Below, one piece after another: positions 9,176 to 19,681 of a DNA stretch of 64,000 bases; positions within the stretch are counted from its first letter, which is position 1; each line of letters begins with the position of its first letter. Position numbers and translations under genes: made by a program. The stretch is from Asanoa hainanensis (lineage in GTDB: Bacteria > Actinomycetota > Actinomycetes > Mycobacteriales > Micromonosporaceae): positions 124,001 to 188,000 of the forward strand of contig NZ_FZPH01000011.1 in NCBI RefSeq assembly GCF_900188485.1, in the 5' to 3' direction. The notes under the pieces are model-generated. The model searched no databases. It was not told where the DNA came from and was given only the letters and a program-made list of their open reading frames with translations.

Positions 9176-11490
9176 GGCGCCACCACGGGTTCGGCGGGGG
9201 TCAACAAGGCCACCGGATAGCGGTCGAGCAGGCTCGACACCGGCACCCGTCGCCCACTGTAGACCCGGCCGGTGAACGAATCCGTAAAACGCCGCGAAGA
9301 CGCAGAGTCATCAGGAACGGAAGAATTGCCCGGAAGGGTCAGATACGTCTCACCCCAGCCGCCCCGCAGCGACAGCCCGACCGGCAGCCGGGTGGCGACC
9401 GCGATCGCCCCGCCCCGGTCGAAGGCCACCACGTGGTCGGCGGCCGGGCCGAACGCCGACACCTGCCGGTAGCCGGCGAACAGGTCGGGCCGGTCCCGGC
9501 GCAGCCGCAGCGTCCGGGACACCACTAGCAGCTTGGCCGCGCCGGTCTCGTCGACCGGTGGCTCCCACCCGCCGTCGAGGCGGGCCAGCAGCGCCGACCG
9601 CGCGGCGAAGTCGACCGGGCGCCGGTTGTCCGGGTCGACCAGCGAGTAGTCCCAGAGCTCGGTGCCCTGGTAGACGTCCGGCACGCCCGGCATGGCGAGC
9701 TGCACGAGCTTCTGCCCGAGCGAGTTGGACCACCCGGCCGGCGTGAGCTCGGCGGCGAAGGTCGACACCGACGCGGTCAGCGCCGGGTCGTCGAAGATCT
9801 GGTCCACCACCGCGTGCAGGGCGCGCTCGAACACCGGTGACGGGGAGACCCAGGACGTGGACACCGACGCCTCCCGGGCCGCCTTCTCCACGTACGCGTG
9901 CAGCCGTTCCCGGGTCAACGGCCAGGCACCCACCACGGTCTGCCAGAGCAGGTGGGCGAACGACGGGTCGGGCAGCGGCGCCGCCGCCAGCCATTCCCGC
10001 AGGACCCCGGTCCACCGGTCCGGCACCTCGGCCAGCACGGCCAGCCTGGCCCGCACGTCTTCGGAGCGCTTGGTGTCGTGGGTCGACAGCGCGGTCATCC
10101 CGAGCGGCCAGGTGCGCTGGCGCCGCGCGGCGGCCGCGTGGAACTCGCCCACCCCGACCCCGAACCGCTCCGGTGCGCCACCGACCTCGTTGAGGGCGAC
10201 GAACCGGGTCCAGCGGTAGTACGCGGTGTCCTCCACCCCCTTGGCCATCACGGCCCCGGTGAGCTGCGAGAACCGCTGCCCCAGCTCGTCGGCCGGGTCG
10301 CGCAGCCGGGCGGTCAGCGCGTCCAAGGTCGGGACCAGGTCGGGGCGCCGCCGGCCGGCTTCCGAGCGGGCCCGGGCGAGATGACGGAGGCCATCCGCAC
10401 CGTACGAGCGGTAGACCGGGAAGTTGGCCGCCAGCTCGGCGAGCCCGGCCGCGGCGTCCGGCAGCCCCGGCGCGAGCGTCGCCAGCCGGTGCAGCTCCGC
10501 CGGGAACATCCGGTGCGCCGCCTCGAGCTTGCAGGCGTGGGTCAGCTCCGGCCAGGACACCACGACCCCGGTCAGCGCGGCGTCGAGCACGCTGAACGCC
10601 GGCTCCCCCGCCGGGTCGACGAAGACGCCGCCGGCTTCGCGCAACGCGTCGTACCCCGTGGTCCCGTCGACCGGCCAGGCGGGCAGGTCCTCGCCGTACT
10701 CCAGGATCTTCTCGATCACCAGCCACACGCCCGGCGCGGCGTCGCGCAGCCGCGCCAGGTAGCCGACCGGGTCGCGCAGCCCGTCGGGGTGGTCGACGCG
10801 GATCCCGTCGACGTCGCCGGCCGCGACCCAGCGCAGCACCTCGGCGTGCGTCGCGTCGAACACCGCCGGGTCCTCGACCCGCAGCCCGGCCAGGCTGCTG
10901 ACCGCGAAGAACCGCCGGTAGTTGAGCTCGCTGTCGCCGCGCTGCCAGCCGACCAGCTCGTAGTGCTGGCGGGCGTGCACCTCGCGCGGCGTGCCCGCAC
11001 CGGTGCCGGGGGCGATCGGGTAGCGGTGCTCGTAGTAGTGCAGCTCGCCGTCACGCACGTGGAGGGGGTCGAGATCGCCGTCGTGGCCCAGCACCGGGAC
11101 CAGGATCCGGTCCCGGGACCAGTCGATGTCGAACCAGTCCGCGTACGCCGAGGAACGCCCGTTGCGCAGCACGTCCCACCAGGCCGGGTTGGCCTGCGGG
11201 ACGGCGATGCCAGCGTGGTTGGGCACGATGTCGACGACGAAGCCGAGCTTGGCGGCCCGCAGGGCGGTCACCAGCCGCTGCCGGCCGGGCTCGCCCCCGA
11301 GCTGGGGGTTGGCCGCCCGGTGGTCGACCACGTCGTAGTTGTGCGCCGAGCCCGGCGCGGCGGTCAGCAGCGGGGCGCTGTAGAGGTGGCTGGCGCCGAG
11401 GTCGGACAGGTAGCCGGCGAGGGCGGCCGTGTCGTCGAAGGTGAAGTCGGGGCGGATCTGGACGCGGTACGTGCCGGTCGGCGTCGCCAT
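9172..11490 (-). CDS. treY: Maltooligosyltrehalose synthase
   Basis: Isomerises the reducing-end alpha-1,4 bond of a maltodextrin to the alpha,alpha-1,1 bond of trehalose. The 772 residues show family hallmarks: the start TYRVQIRPDFTFDD, VDIVPNHAG (86-94), nucleophile Asp233 in GIRVDHPDGL and Glu260 in LVIEK. It lies ten bases after treX and overlaps treZ by four bases, within a compact three-gene operon. Confidence 0.96.
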   Translation of the reverse strand: MATPTGTYRVQIRPDFTFDDTAALAGYLSDLGASHLYSAPLLTAAPGSAHNYDVVDHRAANPQLGGEPGRQRLVTALRAAKLGFVVDIVPNHAGIAVPQANPAWWDVLRNGRSSAYADWFDIDWSRDRILVPVLGHDGDLDPLHVRDGELHYYEHRYPIAPGTGAGTPREVHARQHYELVGWQRGDSELNYRRFFAVSSLAGLRVEDPAVFDATHAEVLRWVAAGDVDGIRVDHPDGLRDPVGYLARLRDAAPGVWLVIEKILEYGEDLPAWPVDGTTGYDALREAGGVFVDPAGEPAFSVLDAALTGVVVSWPELTHACKLEAAHRMFPAELHRLATLAPGLPDAAAGLAELAANFPVYRSYGADGLRHLARARSEAGRRRPDLVPTLDALTARLRDPADELGQRFSQLTGAVMAKGVEDTAYYRWTRFVALNEVGGAPERFGVGVGEFHAAAARRQRTWPLGMTALSTHDTKRSEDVRARLAVLAEVPDRWTGVLREWLAAAPLPDPSFAHLLWQTVVGAWPLTRERLHAYVEKAAREASVSTSWVSPSPVFERALHAVVDQIFDDPALTASVSTFAAELTPAGWSNSLGQKLVQLAMPGVPDVYQGTELWDYSLVDPDNRRPVDFAARSALLARLDGGWEPPVDETGAAKLLVVSRTLRLRRDRPDLFAGYRQVSAFGPAADHVVAFDRGGAIAVATRLPVGLSLRGGWGETYLTLPGNSSVPDDSASSRRFTDSFTGRVYSGRRVPVSSLLDRYPVALLTPAEPVVAP

Positions 11491-11500
11491 CGCGCCGGCC

Positions 11501-13618
11501 TCAGACCGTGCGGTCGAGCACGACGAGAGATCGGTCGGGTACCACGATCGACGCGCCGGCCTCCACCACCTGCTGCCCCTCTCCCGGATATTCCGCCGTG
11601 CTGATCACGGCCTCCCATTTCTGGCCGTACTCGTGGCCGGGCGCGGTGAACCGCAGGCCCGCGTCGTGCGCGTTGAAGCAGAGCAGGAACGAGTCGTCGA
11701 CGTGCCGCTGCCCGTACTGGCCGCGCTCGCGGATGCCCTCGCCGTTGACGAAGAGCATCACCGCGCGGCCGAAGTGGTTGCCCCAGTCCTCGCGGGTCAT
11801 CTCGCGGCCCTCCGGGGTGAACCAGGCGAGGTCGGGCAACGGGGCGCCGGCGCTGTGGGTCTGCACCGGCAGGCCGCTGAAGAACCGGCGCCTGCGGAAC
11901 ACCCGGTGCCGGGCCCGGAACGCGGTCAGCTTGCGGACGAACCCCAGCAGGTGCTCGTCGACGTGCTCCCAGTCGACCCAGCTCAGGTCGTTGTCCTGGC
12001 AGTACGCGTTGTTGTTGCCGCGCTGCGTGCGGCCGAGCTCGTCACCGTGGCCGATCATCGGCACGCCCTGCGAGAGCAGCAGGGTGGCGAGGAAGTTGCG
12101 GCGCTGCCGGGCGCGCAGCGCGAGCACGCCCGGGTCCTCGCTCGGGCCCTCCACACCGCAGTTCCAGGACCGGTTGTGGCCCTCGCCGTCGCGGTTGTCC
12201 TCGCCGTTCGCCGCGTTGTGCTTGTCGTTGTAGGACACCAGGTCGTTGAGGGTGAACCCGTCGTGGCAGGTGACGAAGTTGATGCTGTGGAACGGGCGGC
12301 GGCCGTCGTCCTGGTAGAGGTCGGCCGAGCCGCTGATCCGGGACGCGAACTCGGCGAGCGTGGCCGGCTCGCCGCGCCAGAAGTCGCGTACCGTGTCGCG
12401 GTATTTGCCGTTCCACTCCGTCCACACCGGAGGGAAGTTGCCGACCTGGTAGCCGCCGGGCCCGATGTCCCACGGCTCGGCGATCAGCTTGACCTGGCTG
12501 ACCACCGGGTCCTGCTGCACGACCTCGAAGAACGTGGACAGCCGGTCGACCTCGTAGAACTCCCGGGCCAGGGTCGCGGCCAGGTCGAACCGGAAGCCGT
12601 CGACGTGCATCTCCTCGACCCAGTACCGCAGCGAATCCATGATCAGCTGCAGCGAGTGCGGGCTGCGCATGTTGAGGCTGTTGCCGGTGCCCGTGTAGTC
12701 GACGTAGTAGCGCCGGTCCTGTTCGGACAGCCGGTAGTAGCTGGGGTTGTCGATGCCCTTGAAGCCCAGCGTCGGACCCAGGTGGTTGCCCTCGGCGGTG
12801 TGGTTGTAGACGACGTCGAGGATCACCTCGATGCCGGCCGCGTGCAGGGTCTTCACCATGCCGCGGAACTCCTGCACCTGCTGGCCGAGGCGGCCCATCG
12901 CCGAGTAGCCGTGGTAGGGCGCGAAGAAGCCGATCGTGTTGTAGCCCCAGTAGTTGCGCATGCCCAGGTCGGCCAGCCGGTTGTCGTGCACGAACTGGTG
13001 CACCGGCATGAGCTCGATCGCGGTCACGCCCATCTTCTTGAGATGGTCGATGATCGCCGGATGACCGATGCCCGCGTACGTGCCGCGCAGCTCGTCCGGG
13101 ACGCCCGGGTGCCGCTTCGTCAGGCCCTTCACGTGGGCCTCGTAGATCACGGACTCGTGGTACGGAATGCGCGGTGACCGGTCGTTGCCCCAGTCGAAGT
13201 AGGGGTTGACGACAACGCCCTTCGGCACGAACGGGGCCGAGTCGGTGGTCGACATCCGGTTGGGGTCATGGAAGTCGTAGTCGTAGACCGCCGGGTCCCA
13301 GCGGACGTCGTCGTCGATCGCCTTCGCGTACGGGTCGAGCAGCAGCTTGTTGGGGTTGCAGCGCAAGCCGGCGCCGGGGTCGAACCGGCCGTGCACCCGG
13401 TAGCCGTAGCGCTGGCCGGGCTCCACACCGGGCAGGTAGGCGTGCCAGACGTAGGCGTCGACCTCCTGCATGGTGACCCGGCGTTCGTTGCCGAGCCCCC
13501 ACTCGTCGAACAGGCACAGCTCGACGCCCTCCGCGACCTCCGAGAAGATCGCGAAGTTCGTGCCGGTGCCGTCGTACGTGGCCCCGAGGGGATATCGCTG
13601 GCCAGGCCAGACCTGCAT
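11501..13618 (-). CDS. treX: Glycogen debranching enzyme (TreX/GlgX type)
   Basis: Hydrolyses alpha-1,6 branches of glycogen and so supplies linear maltodextrins for TreY. GH13 enzyme of 705 residues with an N-terminal CBM48-like domain (about 1-130), DVVYNHTAEG (268-277), nucleophile Asp345 in GFRFDLAATL, Glu381 in IAEPWD and the CHDGFTLNDL motif. The start at ATG 13618 is chosen because AGGAGG lies eight bases upstream. An in-frame start 39 bases further up (13657) has no such site. First gene of treXYZ. Confidence 0.95.
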   Translation of the reverse strand: MQVWPGQRYPLGATYDGTGTNFAIFSEVAEGVELCLFDEWGLGNERRVTMQEVDAYVWHAYLPGVEPGQRYGYRVHGRFDPGAGLRCNPNKLLLDPYAKAIDDDVRWDPAVYDYDFHDPNRMSTTDSAPFVPKGVVVNPYFDWGNDRSPRIPYHESVIYEAHVKGLTKRHPGVPDELRGTYAGIGHPAIIDHLKKMGVTAIELMPVHQFVHDNRLADLGMRNYWGYNTIGFFAPYHGYSAMGRLGQQVQEFRGMVKTLHAAGIEVILDVVYNHTAEGNHLGPTLGFKGIDNPSYYRLSEQDRRYYVDYTGTGNSLNMRSPHSLQLIMDSLRYWVEEMHVDGFRFDLAATLAREFYEVDRLSTFFEVVQQDPVVSQVKLIAEPWDIGPGGYQVGNFPPVWTEWNGKYRDTVRDFWRGEPATLAEFASRISGSADLYQDDGRRPFHSINFVTCHDGFTLNDLVSYNDKHNAANGEDNRDGEGHNRSWNCGVEGPSEDPGVLALRARQRRNFLATLLLSQGVPMIGHGDELGRTQRGNNNAYCQDNDLSWVDWEHVDEHLLGFVRKLTAFRARHRVFRRRRFFSGLPVQTHSAGAPLPDLAWFTPEGREMTREDWGNHFGRAVMLFVNGEGIRERGQYGQRHVDDSFLLCFNAHDAGLRFTAPGHEYGQKWEAVISTAEYPGEGQQVVEAGASIVVPDRSLVVLDRTV

Positions 13619-13651
13619 GGGGCGCGTGCCTCCTGTCGGCGGTGGTACGAG

Positions 13652-13680
13652 CGGCACCGGCCGGGTCTCGACCGGTGCCG
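13652..13680 (-). terminator. Hairpin between citrate synthase and treX
   Basis: Nine-base perfect stem (CGGCACCGG / CCGGTGCCG) with an 11-base loop, about 80 bases after the citrate synthase stop and 34 bases before the treX start. No T-run follows on the minus strand. It could end the citrate synthase transcript or act as a 5' structure of treXYZ mRNA. Confidence 0.45.
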
Positions 13681-13760
13681 CTAACTTCCCCCACCGACGG
13701 TAGCGTCAATCCGCCGGCGCGCCGTGACGACAAACACGCGCTTTTTGCCGGAATTTGCCG

Positions 13761-15044
<1,284 letters not shown>

Positions 15045-15163
15045 CTGGTCCTCGCTTTTGACGGGTGGGGGGATGTCACGTCGTTGTTACGCCTCAGTAC
15101 AACGGTAATCGTTCGACATGATCCGCCGGAATCGCGCCCTGGTCCCCAACGGCGAGGGATATG

Positions 15164-15193
15164 CCACACCTGGGGCCCGTCAGGGCCCTGTGG
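15164..15193 (-). terminator. Hairpin directly after the AlkP-superfamily gene
   Basis: Nested inverted repeat: inner GGGCCC / GGGCCC with a four-base loop, outer CCACA / TGTGG, with a four-base bulge on one side. It abuts the stop codon of the membrane AlkP gene at 15194 and is a likely transcription end. No T-run is present, as is common in high-GC actinobacteria. Confidence 0.5.
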
Positions 15194-17245
15194 TCAGGCG
15201 TTGGGCAGCCGGCGGAGCTCGTCGCCGGCTATCTCGTAGAGCTCGACGGTGTTGGCACCGGGCTTGAAGAGGCCCTCGTCGGACACCAGCGCCGCGAACC
15301 GTCTTCCCTGCTTGTCGGCCCAGGTCGCCTGGGTCGTGACGCCGATCCGGCCGTTGACGGCGATCGCCAGTGGCGTGCCGTCACGGATCGTGGACGGCAG
15401 GTGACCGTAGACGAGCGCGGGGAGCCGCCCGGTGTCGGGAGCGACGTCGGCGTACGCGGAGGCATTGTCGATTTTGACCCGCGGACCGCCTTTTTCGCTG
15501 ACCCGGAGCGTGCTTATCTGCTTACCGATCAGGTCGGGTCTGATCACCGGGGCCATGTGTGGACCGGCCTGGCCGCTGATTATTTTGGGAAAAGTGGTGG
15601 TATCGGGGATGTTGACCGGTTTTCCGGGTAGGTCGCTGTAGACGTGGTCGTGCGTGGTGCGCGGCGAGGCCGAGGCCGGGCGGCCGTCCACCTCCCACGG
15701 CACCGCGACGCCGGCCAGGTCGGCGACCGTCGGCAGCAGGTCGACGTGCTGCCAGTTGCGGTCGTCGACGGCGCCCTGCTGCTGCGCCGGCGTCTTGACG
15801 AACAGCGGCACCCAGAGCACCTCCTCCGGCGAGGCCTGCACCGGGCCCATCCCCCGGCCCTGGTGGTTCATGGTGAACGACACACCGTGGTCGGCGGTGA
15901 CGACCAGCGCGGCCTTGTCCCACAGGCCGGTCTGCTTCATCCGGTCGATCATCTTGCCGACCAGCAGGTCCGTGTAGCCGACCTGGGCCAGGTGCCGGTC
16001 CCGGGCGGTCTCCACCCAGCCGGGCCCGTCCAGCGGGAAGTCCTCGGGCGCCTCGTAGCGCGTGCCGGACGGCAGGTAGTTCCACGGCGTGTGCGGCATC
16101 AGCAGGTGCAGGAAGTGCAGCTTCGGCCGCGCGGTCGGGACCAGGCCGTCGAGGAACGTGGTGAACCGGGACGGCTGGTTGTCGTCGAGGGTGTCCCAGC
16201 GGAACTTCGGGTCGTCGGGCGCCACGCCGGAACGGGCCTCGGCGAGGGTGTTCTCCCGGTAGCTCGCCTCGGGGTCGCTGGCCGGCTCGTCCCGCGGCGA
16301 GGCGATCTGCCGGAGCAGGCCGGCCACCTCGCGCAGCAGCGCCGGCAGGCCGCCCTCGCGTCGCACGCCGTCGCCGCACTCGCTGGGTGGGCACAGCTCG
16401 GTGATGGTCTCCTGCACGTCCGTGTCGTACGTGCCGCCGAGCAGCGTGAACAGGTTGTCGGGGTAGGCGGCGTAGTGCGGTGCGACGGCCTTGCTCGGGT
16501 GGCGGCCGGTCAACATCGCGGGCATCGCGTACGGGGTCCAGCCGCTGACGCCGGTCGCGTTGCGGTACCAGGTGGTGCTGTTGGCCAGCTCGGCGATGTT
16601 GGGGTACTTGTTTTGGTCGATTTTGCCGTTTTTGTCGAGGATTGATACCAGGGGGAACTCGTCCAGCATCAGCATGACCACCGGAGGGTGGCTGGCCTTG
16701 GTCTGCGTGACGTCGGCGCGGGCCTTGAGGGCGGCCGAGGGCAGCACGACCGCCGAGGTCGGCGACGCGAAGGCGAACAGGGCCACGAAGACCAGCGGGC
16801 CGAGCGCCGCGATCCGCATGAGCTGGCCCGGGACGCGCCAGCGCCAATAGGCGTGCGCGATGCCGGCACCGACGGCGATCCCGATGGCGGCCAGCGGCCA
16901 GCCGCGCATCGGGAACAGCTGCTTGCCGAACTGGACCGCGATGGCGGCGACCAGCACGCCGACCGTCGTGGCGTGGGTGATCTTCCTGGTCCGTTGGCCG
17001 ACCAGGCCGGTGAGCGCGCCGACCGTCCAGAGCGCCAGGGTCGGCACGAGCGTGACGATGGCGACGAGCAGCAGGATCTCGCCCCGGCCGGCCCCGTAGA
17101 AGAGGAAGAAGTCGGGGCTCTGGCCGGTGACGTCGAGCAGGGGCTGGGTGATCGCGAGCCCGCAGAGGGCCAGGATCTCGAGCAGCGGGGCTGTCTCGCT
17201 CCTGGCCCAGATCTTGATCTTGTTTGTACGGGCTTGCTCAGGCAC
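15194..17245 (-). CDS. Membrane-bound alkaline phosphatase superfamily enzyme (sulfatase-like)
   Basis: Protein of 683 residues with four or five membrane helices (about 22-40, 55-80, 92-105, 117-133, 144-163) and a large extracytoplasmic domain from about 185. That domain begins PVVMLMLDEFP (Asp195 as first metal ligand), continues with GWTPYAMPAMLTGRHP carrying the likely nucleophile threonine or serine, and has LVVTADHGVSF as the second metal site. The layout resembles LTA-synthase or phosphoethanolamine-transferase type enzymes, which modify envelope polymers or lipids. Substrate unknown. The start overlaps the upstream methyltransferase gene by eight bases, so they form an operon. Confidence 0.8.
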   Translation of the reverse strand: MPEQARTNKIKIWARSETAPLLEILALCGLAITQPLLDVTGQSPDFFLFYGAGRGEILLLVAIVTLVPTLALWTVGALTGLVGQRTRKITHATTVGVLVAAIAVQFGKQLFPMRGWPLAAIGIAVGAGIAHAYWRWRVPGQLMRIAALGPLVFVALFAFASPTSAVVLPSAALKARADVTQTKASHPPVVMLMLDEFPLVSILDKNGKIDQNKYPNIAELANSTTWYRNATGVSGWTPYAMPAMLTGRHPSKAVAPHYAAYPDNLFTLLGGTYDTDVQETITELCPPSECGDGVRREGGLPALLREVAGLLRQIASPRDEPASDPEASYRENTLAEARSGVAPDDPKFRWDTLDDNQPSRFTTFLDGLVPTARPKLHFLHLLMPHTPWNYLPSGTRYEAPEDFPLDGPGWVETARDRHLAQVGYTDLLVGKMIDRMKQTGLWDKAALVVTADHGVSFTMNHQGRGMGPVQASPEEVLWVPLFVKTPAQQQGAVDDRNWQHVDLLPTVADLAGVAVPWEVDGRPASASPRTTHDHVYSDLPGKPVNIPDTTTFPKIISGQAGPHMAPVIRPDLIGKQISTLRVSEKGGPRVKIDNASAYADVAPDTGRLPALVYGHLPSTIRDGTPLAIAVNGRIGVTTQATWADKQGRRFAALVSDEGLFKPGANTVELYEIAGDELRRLPNA

Positions 17246-18662
17246 GACGGACGCCGGCGATCAGGGTGCGGGTGCCGCCCGGGAGGGTTTCCCGTTTTGC
17301 GATGTCGAAGCGCTCGCCGAGCTGCCTGACGAAGGTCTCGACGTGGTAGTCCGGGAACAGGCCGTCGGGCTTGTTGGCCAGCAGGCGTTGGGCCATCGGG
17401 TCCTCGGCGTGCACGAACTCGACGACGACGGTGTGTCCCATGCCGGCCAGCCAGTCGACGATTGCCGGCAGCGGCACGTTGCGGCCGATGGCCAGGTGGT
17501 GCACGAGGGCGAGGGCCAGCGTGACGTCCGCCTTGGCGGCGCGTTGGGCGAAGGACGCCCGCTCGTGGCTCGCCCAGCCGCCGCCCGGCGACGGGTCGGC
17601 GAGGTCCATGACGATCGGCAGGATCCGCCTCTCGCCCTCGGCCCGGAGCTGGCGGTAGAGGGTGTCGACGACCGCGGGATCGGCCTCGACGGCGACGACG
17701 TAGCCGGTCTTGGCCCTGGCCGCGGCCTGGCGGCTGAACACACCGTCGTTGGCGCCGAGGTCGAGGACGAGGTCTGTCTTGTCTGTTGCGTCCAGGGCGG
17801 CGTCGACGAACCGTTGCTTGGCGGCCCGGTCGTCGTCGGAGTAGCTGCAGGTCTCCCGGTAGTCGCCCCAGTGCGTGGCCGGCGGCGCCCAGTCGAGCTT
17901 GGTGACCAGCTTGGCCATCGCCTTCGCCGCCGCGAGCACGAGCTCGCTGTTGAAGCCGGCGTCGCGAAGCTGCTCGCGTACGGCGCCGGTGCTCCGGTCG
18001 GCGTTGCGGGACTGGATGCTGTCGTGCAGGTGGACGTGCTTGAGCACGCCGGCCGCGAGCCGCTTGGTGCCACCGAGCAGCCGGCGCATCTGGGCGGGCT
18101 CAACGCCGTCGATCTGCGACCGCAGCAGCGCCCGCGGGTCGAGGTCGAGGTGCGCCTGGAGCATCAGCGGGTACAGCAGCGTCTGGCAGAACTGCCGGTA
18201 GCCGGCCCACGGCTCACCGGGCTTCGCGGGCTCGAACGAGCCGACGTCGATGAACTCGGGTCGGGAACCGCGCCACTGCAGGTTGTACGCGGAGCCGTCC
18301 TTCATCGTGAAGCCGGCCCGGAGCGCCTGCTGGAGCAGGTCGAGGTGGAGCCGGGCGGCGTCCTGCCGCATCGTGTGCGACCACTCGTAGTGATAGGTCA
18401 CGAACGGCAGCGGCTCGTGGCGCAGGGTGGCGCTCCACGTGCCGGGCTCGCCCGGCAGCTCCCGATCGATCTCCTCGGTGGCGGTCACCGTGCCGTCGGC
18501 CTGGGCGCGGGCGAAGAACTCGCTGTCGCGCAGGGCCTTCCAGTCCTGGGCGGCCTGCGCCCCCAGCCCGCGCAACACCTCGCCGTCGGCGTGGAAGACG
18601 CGGGTCTGGGGGTCGCGGAAAGAACCCGGCTCCGCGACGGGCCGGGTGTGTTCTGGTGTCAC
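17238..18662 (-). CDS. Two-domain class I SAM-dependent methyltransferase
   Basis: Protein of 474 residues. The C-terminal half (from about 290) is a Rossmann methyltransferase with motif I LVLDLGANDGVFS near residue 301. The N-terminal half carries KDGSAYN (121-127) followed by FIDVGS (137-142), which resembles a kinase-type catalytic loop plus metal-binding DxG. This organisation recalls NoeA-type nodulation methyltransferases. Acceptor unknown. The tight operon with an envelope-type AlkP enzyme and a small membrane protein suggests a glycan or cell-surface role. No membrane segment seen. Confidence 0.7.
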   Translation of the reverse strand: MTPEHTRPVAEPGSFRDPQTRVFHADGEVLRGLGAQAAQDWKALRDSEFFARAQADGTVTATEEIDRELPGEPGTWSATLRHEPLPFVTYHYEWSHTMRQDAARLHLDLLQQALRAGFTMKDGSAYNLQWRGSRPEFIDVGSFEPAKPGEPWAGYRQFCQTLLYPLMLQAHLDLDPRALLRSQIDGVEPAQMRRLLGGTKRLAAGVLKHVHLHDSIQSRNADRSTGAVREQLRDAGFNSELVLAAAKAMAKLVTKLDWAPPATHWGDYRETCSYSDDDRAAKQRFVDAALDATDKTDLVLDLGANDGVFSRQAAARAKTGYVVAVEADPAVVDTLYRQLRAEGERRILPIVMDLADPSPGGGWASHERASFAQRAAKADVTLALALVHHLAIGRNVPLPAIVDWLAGMGHTVVVEFVHAEDPMAQRLLANKPDGLFPDYHVETFVRQLGERFDIAKRETLPGGTRTLIAGVRRA

Positions 18663-18669
18663 CGAGCGC

Positions 18670-18876
18670 TCAGTCCTTGTCGGCCGTCGCCGCCGCCGGC
18701 GTGGCGGTCTCCACTGGTGCTGCCGTCGCCTCGGCCGGCGTCTTACGTCGGAACACGCTGGTCACCCGCCGCCAGTACAACTTCGCGGCCACCACCACAC
18801 CGGCCGTGCCGGCAACCAGCGCCTGCACGATCAGGCTGCCGGATCCCGCGTCCAGATAGGCCAGATGCGATTCCAT
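18670..18876 (-). CDS. Small membrane protein (68 residues)
   Basis: Start at ATG 18876 is favoured by GGAGGAG nine bases upstream; an in-frame GTG at 18903 would lack a site. The sequence begins MESHLAYLDAGSGSL, then has one membrane helix (IVQALVAGTAGVVVAAKLYW), a basic stretch (RRVTSVFRRK) and an Ala/Pro/Thr tail. Small proteins with a LDxGSGS start are recurrent neighbours of envelope polysaccharide genes in bacteria (general knowledge, not tested here). First gene of the three-gene operon, seven bases before the methyltransferase gene. Confidence 0.7.
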   Translation of the reverse strand: MESHLAYLDAGSGSLIVQALVAGTAGVVVAAKLYWRRVTSVFRRKTPAEATAAPVETATPAAATADKD

Positions 18877-19160
18877 CCCGCCCTCTCCTCCCTCGTTCGC
18901 CACCCGCGCTCACGCGACCGCCCCCGCGGTCGGTGCAAGCAATCGGTGTTAACTGCCCCGTCCTCCCCGACACCGCGTCATCGCGCTGACACCACCCGTT
19001 TCCCACCCTGACGGTTGAATGTCATGTGCCGTGCCCCGACCCTACGCTTGAGATCGGATCCGCGCAGCGTCCGCAGCGTACCGTTCGACATGTTTTGTCC
19101 GACATGCACGGGTCCGATTCGTTCAAGACTTGACTTCCGCCCGCCGCCTACGGTGATCTC

Positions 19161-19556
19161 ATGACTGTTCGCATCGACCTTTTCGGGCTGGTCGTGGCCG
19201 ATATGGCCCGATCGCTCGCGTTCTACCGCGCGCTGGGCCTGTCGATCCCGGCCGACGCCGACAACGCGCCGCACGCCGAGGTGACGCTGCCCGGAGGCCT
19301 GCGGCTGGCCTTCGACACGGTGGAGACGATCCGCTCGTTCCACCCGGGCTGGCAGCCACCGACGGGCTCGGCCCGGATGGCCCTGGCCTTCGCCTGCGAC
19401 TCCCCGGCCGAGGTCGACGAGGTCTACACCCGAATGACCAAGGACGGCCACGCGGGAGAACTAGAACCCTTCGACGCGTTCTGGGGCCAGCGCTACGCCA
19501 CCCTGTCGGACCCAGACGGCAACGCGGTCGACCTGTTCGCGGCCCTACCGTCGTAG
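19161..19556 (+). CDS. VOC-family (glyoxalase / bleomycin-resistance fold) protein
   Basis: Protein of 131 residues with the two beta-alpha-beta-beta-beta repeats of the vicinal oxygen chelate fold. Starts RIDLFGLVVADMARSLAFYRALG and ends SDPDGNAVDLFAALP, the usual C-terminal metal-site strand. It could be a small dioxygenase, isomerase or drug-binding protein; the substrate cannot be told. It is divergent from the envelope cluster, with 284 bases between the start codons. Confidence 0.85.
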   Translation: MTVRIDLFGLVVADMARSLAFYRALGLSIPADADNAPHAEVTLPGGLRLAFDTVETIRSFHPGWQPPTGSARMALAFACDSPAEVDEVYTRMTKDGHAGELEPFDAFWGQRYATLSDPDGNAVDLFAALPS

Positions 19557-19604
19557 GGCCCGGCCCGGCCCGGCCCAGCTCGGCTCGGCCCGCCCAACGG
19601 CCGC

Positions 19605-19681
19605 CTGCCGCGCAGCTCGGGGGCCACTTGGCTCGGCTGCCGCGCGGCTCGCCTGCCGCAGCGAGCTAGCCGCGTAGCTCG
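19605..19681. repeat. Three short copies of the AraC-gene 3' end
   Basis: CTGCCGCGCAGCTCG at 19605, CTGCCGCGCGGCTCG at 19637 and CTAGCCGCGTAGCTCG at 19666 are near-identical and about 30 bases apart. The third is the end of the AraC-type gene and includes its stop codon, so the other two lie in its 3' untranslated region. The surrounding 19557-19665 holds no gene. Confidence 0.55.
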
